7,317 nt of DNA. It comes from an uncultured bacterium (GTDB lineage: Bacteria; Bacteroidota; Bacteroidia; Bacteroidales; CAIWKO01). Shown in pieces: positions 4,454 through 7,317 of the stretch. The DNA lies in NCBI GenBank assembly GCA_903916135.1, contig CAIWVT010000212.1:1-7317 (forward strand). The letters run 5' to 3'. Each line of letters starts with the position of its first letter. The stretch's first letter is position 1. Made by a program: the position numbers and the translations under genes. Under the pieces are notes generated by a model, which saw nothing but the letters and a program-made list of their open reading frames with translations, was not told where the DNA came from and made no database searches.

Positions 4454-7317
4454 TTATTTTACAATCCATGTATAATGTTCTTCATTAGCCTCATCAATCT
4501 CCTGATCAGCCACTTCCCCTTTCTCAATAATTTTTCTAGATGACTGCAGAACAACTGCACATTCTACATCATCATTTTCATTCACCTTCATTGCAATTTT
4601 TGAAGTAACCTGATCAAGGTTAATACTAGCGATTTTGCTAAATTTATGCTTTTGCCCCTCAGCTAGGATTTTGTCGGCAGATTTTCCCATAACCTGGTAA
4701 AAGTTAACTTTTCCGCCATCAAAAGCAAAATCATCAATATGATCTATAACTCCTTGAAATGAATCAACACCTTCACTTCGAATATCAAAAGTGCAACCCA
4801 TTTCAACTAATTCTATAAATTTCACATCTGTTTTGTCAGCAGAGTTTGTTTTTTTAAACCCAAACGCTGCATTTGTTTTAAGGTTATTGAGGATTATGGA
4901 ATTCTTATTTATTCCATACCAGCATGCACCTTTAGCAACTGCGACCTTTGATTCTTCAAGGTTAAGTGCAATACTTTTTACTTTACCTGTTTTCGCTGTC
5001 AATTGTTCCTCAACAGTCTCCTTTATCTTGGGAAATAAAGTACTTCTACCCGAAAAAATTACTTTATCAATACTTGCATTACCAGAAAGTTCAATAACCT
5101 CCATGATAGCATCATTTACATTTTTATATATCGTATTGACGAAAAGTGGATGGTCAAATAATTTAAACCTACCAGACTTTCTTTTGAAATAACCGTACAT
5201 CTCACTTGTTTCATCATCAATATTAATTGAAAGTTTCAGGTTGTCATTAATTATTTTAGCAAGGTTAAAAGCTGTAATAAGATAATCCATATCGCGATAA
5301 TAGTTTTCAATAATCTGAACCTTGACTTCAAAAGCTAATTGAGCTAATTCAATTTTATTTGAAAACATATTGATTCCTGAAAAGTTAGGGAATTCATCTT
5401 TGAAGCTTAAAAGAAACTTTCCAATACAGTAATCTATTGTATCACCGCCAATTCCATAACCAATTTTACCCAGGAAATCAATATCATATTTTGGCCTTTT
5501 ATTCACCATTGTTTTATTTGCGGTAACAATTGTAGCATTGATAGTGGCCCCCCCCATATCAAACACCAGTATAGTTTCAGAAGTCAATGGCCTTTCACCT
5601 TGACAAAGTTTACTAAAGTGTGAAAGATAATAAAATAAAACTGCCTCAGCCTCATATACATATCTGATTTCCTTGAATTGATTTAGGTTTCTGATACAAT
5701 CCACCGTATCTTGAATTTTGCTGATGGTGCAATTATTAGGAATTGCAACTACTGCACGTAAAGGATTAAACATGCCATTTCGTTTGTAGTCATCTGCATT
5801 CCAATTTGGTCTTGTAAAATAATTTGTGATATCCTTATAAAGACCTTTAACAAGAAGACCCGCTAGATCTTTACCTTTTAATTGCAATTTTTCCTTGTTG
5901 TCAAAAACAACCTCTTTGATATCTTTAAAGCCAAGTAATTTTTTTAATGATTGAAATCCTTTGTATTTGCTTACAATTGGATAGACAGCTTGTGCTGCAG
6001 AGCCATGTTTATATATCTTCTCGGGAATCACATTGCCATTTGGACGATAGTTCTCTGATTTTTCAAATACTATTATTGAAGGGATAATATTATTTTTTGC
6101 CTTATCTTCCCCTAAAAGTATGTTATCTGCTGAACTCCCAACCGCGACACATGATCCAGTCGTGCCAGGATCAAACCCGACCCAAACATCACCTAAATCC
6201 TCTCCTATGTGAAAATTATATTCTATACTTGTTCGTAAATTTGATTTTACGTTGATTATTGATCTGGATGCTTCAGCTTCAATTTCAATCTTTACTAGCT
6301 TTGGAATTGTTATCTTTTGAGTTATATCATTTTGCCGGATACAAATCACATACGAGAAAATATTATCCTTATCTTTGATTACAGGCATTACAATTCCTGA
6401 CCCGAATTCTTTCAAATCATCTGTAGTATTTTTCAAAAACACATCAAATCCTTCTGGAATCGAATTTTCTCTAATTTTCATATAGATCGGGAGATTCCAA
6501 TTGAACATATAATTATTGGATTTGTAAAATATTTCTCCTTGCGCTGGGATAAAATCAATCGTTTGCTTTTCGGAATCCCAGGGTTTGAAGGGAGTAATTA
6601 ATCTTCCTACAGTTCTAAAATCAATAATTTCAAAGGAATCTAAATATCCTTCAATGCACAAGGTCATTAGTTTAGGTCGCCCATAAAAAACAAGGAATAA
6701 GATGACTACACAAAGAAAAATAGACGGCAAAACATATAACATGAAAATTCTGATTATTTTGGATGAAAATAGAATGTCATGATTATCAATGATCTGATTT
6801 ACTGTAAATATATAATTTATTTTGATTTGATTGTCAATAGGCAAACTAGAAAAAAAGTTGTATTTTAAAAGAAGATTTTTAAAATCCCTATCATAATAAA
6901 CAGAAGGAAGTGGTAATTTCAATTCCGGAAAAACAGAAAAATGTTTATTTTCTAAGGAAGCAAAGATTGATGAACTTATATCTGAAGATTTTGATTCTGG
7001 ATACTGTGCATTATAAAGAAAAGTGTCAATAACACAATTCGACTCATTCGCTTTGTTGAAAAAAACAGAAAGAGAAATATTATTAATTAAGAAATTATCA
7101 ATTAAATTACTCTTAATGCCAATTTTTGAAATATTAAAATTTGTTGTTGCTAAAAAATTTTGGGAAACTTTAATATCTGATTCAATTGAGAAATTGTGAA
7201 GTTTGTTAATTGAGAATCCTTGAGAGGGAATTACTTTATAAGCATAGATCTTGGTAAGAATTATATTACCATCCTTTAAATGTGGTGATGCGTTATTAGA
7301 AGAAGTGAAATATTGAT
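4454..7317 (-). CDS. Membrane-anchored Hsp70-like ATPase with extracytoplasmic N-terminal region (gene A, 5' partial)
   Basis: Predicted cytoplasmic Hsp70-type ATPase fused to a membrane anchor. Residues are numbered from the first complete codon (bases 7315-7313), giving 953 visible residues; the frame has no stop up to the window edge. Residues 1-185 are beta-rich without a membrane segment and probably lie outside the membrane. A hydrophobic segment spans about 187-211, followed by a beta-rich linker (213-375). The nucleotide-binding domain (about 376-805) has phosphate-1 DPGTTGS (D382), KKLLG (K458, matching Hsp70 Lys71), YEAEA (E555, matching Glu175), phosphate-2 DMGGAT (D586), GIGGDTID (621-628) and adenosine motif FSGRSTLFPK (754-763). 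Residues 816-931 look like a degenerate Hsp70 substrate-binding beta domain. The end is acidic. The stop abuts the ATG of gene B. A TTG at 6922-6920 is the leftmost start-like codon but is internal. The Hsp70 fold is clear; substrate and role are unknown. DnaK itself is excluded by the membrane anchor and divergent motifs. Confidence 0.9.
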   Translation of the reverse strand, partial: QYFTSSNNASPHLKDGNIILTKIYAYKVIPSQGFSINKLHNFSIESDIKVSQNFLATTNFNISKIGIKSNLIDNFLINNISLSVFFNKANESNCVIDTFLYNAQYPESKSSDISSSIFASLENKHFSVFPELKLPLPSVYYDRDFKNLLLKYNFFSSLPIDNQIKINYIFTVNQIIDNHDILFSSKIIRIFMLYVLPSIFLCVVILFLVFYGRPKLMTLCIEGYLDSFEIIDFRTVGRLITPFKPWDSEKQTIDFIPAQGEIFYKSNNYMFNWNLPIYMKIRENSIPEGFDVFLKNTTDDLKEFGSGIVMPVIKDKDNIFSYVICIRQNDITQKITIPKLVKIEIEAEASRSIINVKSNLRTSIEYNFHIGEDLGDVWVGFDPGTTGSCVAVGSSADNILLGEDKAKNNIIPSIIVFEKSENYRPNGNVIPEKIYKHGSAAQAVYPIVSKYKGFQSLKKLLGFKDIKEVVFDNKEKLQLKGKDLAGLLVKGLYKDITNYFTRPNWNADDYKRNGMFNPLRAVVAIPNNCTISKIQDTVDCIRNLNQFKEIRYVYEAEAVLFYYLSHFSKLCQGERPLTSETILVFDMGGATINATIVTANKTMVNKRPKYDIDFLGKIGYGIGGDTIDYCIGKFLLSFKDEFPNFSGINMFSNKIELAQLAFEVKVQIIENYYRDMDYLITAFNLAKIINDNLKLSINIDDETSEMYGYFKRKSGRFKLFDHPLFVNTIYKNVNDAIMEVIELSGNASIDKVIFSGRSTLFPKIKETVEEQLTAKTGKVKSIALNLEESKVAVAKGACWYGINKNSIILNNLKTNAAFGFKKTNSADKTDVKFIELVEMGCTFDIRSEGVDSFQGVIDHIDDFAFDGGKVNFYQVMGKSADKILAEGQKHKFSKIASINLDQVTSKIAMKVNENDDVECAVVLQSSRKIIEKGEVADQEIDEANEEHYTWIVK
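5548..5555 (-). repeat. Eight-G homopolymer in the phosphate-2 motif of gene A
   Basis: The coding strand carries eight consecutive G inside the codons ATG GGG GGG GCC, which encode M-G-G-A of the ATP-binding DMGGAT motif. Loss of one G leads to TGA and gain of one G leads to TAA, each within about 15-20 codons. Either change would remove the second half of the ATPase. Such G runs are slippage-prone and stand out in this AT-rich gene. Confidence 0.85.
6191..7315 (-). other. Extracytoplasmic region, membrane segment and beta-rich linker of gene A
   Basis: This is the non-Hsp70 part of gene A. The first 185 visible residues alternate hydrophobic and polar residues, are rich in Asn, Ser and Ile, and contain no Met, so no ATG start lies here. 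The hydrophobic stretch IFMLYVLPSIFLCVVILFLV, followed by FYGRPK, is the only convincing membrane span. Residues 213-375, on the cytoplasmic side if the ATPase is cytoplasmic, include aromatic-rich strands (for example around GYLDSFEIIDF and NWNLPIYMKI). I do not recognise either domain. A signal peptide or first membrane segment is expected upstream of the window. Confidence 0.7.

Noticed and set aside
4791..5192. 133-codon open frame on the plus strand
   Set aside because: It lies wholly antisense to the well-supported ATPase and tail of gene A and has no recognisable domain.
4901..6190. Gene A as an MreB, ParM or FtsA-type actin homologue
   Set aside because: DPGTTGSCVAVG, KKLLG, YEAEA and GIGGDTID follow Hsp70 spacing, and a substrate-domain-like region follows the ATPase, so Hsp70 is the closer family.
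6920..6922. TTG as the start codon of gene A
   Set aside because: The frame stays open for 131 codons upstream to the window edge, and the membrane segment would lose its extracytoplasmic region. The codon is better read as an internal leucine.

Overview
The window is one side of a compact, AT-rich operon read entirely from the minus strand, so its genes run from right to left. The likely source is a member of the Bacteroidota. The coding sequence is AT-rich and starts lack clear Shine-Dalgarno sequences. A thrombospondin type 3 (TSP3) calcium motif of the kind common in that phylum is present. Both recognisable signal peptides are predicted to be cut just before a glutamine, the pattern described for Bacteroidota signal peptidase I substrates. 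No rRNA, tRNA, CRISPR or mobile element is visible, so the phylum call is an inference.

Layout in transcription order. Gene A (7317 to 4454, 5' end outside the window) has an extracytoplasmic region, one membrane segment, a beta-rich linker and a complete Hsp70-type ATPase with a substrate-domain-like tail. Gene B (4453 to 2450) has a signal peptide, a periplasmic domain, a single TSP3 motif, a membrane segment, a LysM-like stretch, a coiled coil and a helical C-terminal domain. Gene C (2447 to 1242) is a multi-pass membrane protein with a von Willebrand factor A (vWA) domain held between its fourth and fifth membrane segments. Gene D (1240 to 68) is a secreted vWA protein with an Ig/Fn3-like domain and a C-terminal membrane anchor. 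Gene E (65 to 1) is only the first 21 codons of a further gene. The gaps between genes are 0, 2, 1 and 2 bases, so there is no room for internal promoters or terminators between them and translation is probably coupled. No stretch over 300 bases lacks a gene: the 395 bases right of position 6922 are the 5' part of gene A.

How the parts may work together (inference): all four long proteins are predicted to sit in the inner membrane. A supplies ATP-driven conformational change on the cytoplasmic side. B offers a large cytoplasmic coiled-coil platform with a Ca2+-binding neck outside. C and D present metal-dependent vWA domains in the periplasm. This resembles MoxR/Bat-type vWA systems, but a membrane-fused Hsp70-like ATPase appears in place of the MoxR AAA+ ATPase. 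I do not recognise it as a named, characterised system.

Two homopolymer runs deserve attention. An eight-G run lies in the ATP-binding phosphate-2 motif of A, where either one-base shift kills the ATPase. An eight-A run lies at the end of C, where loss of one base would fuse C to D.
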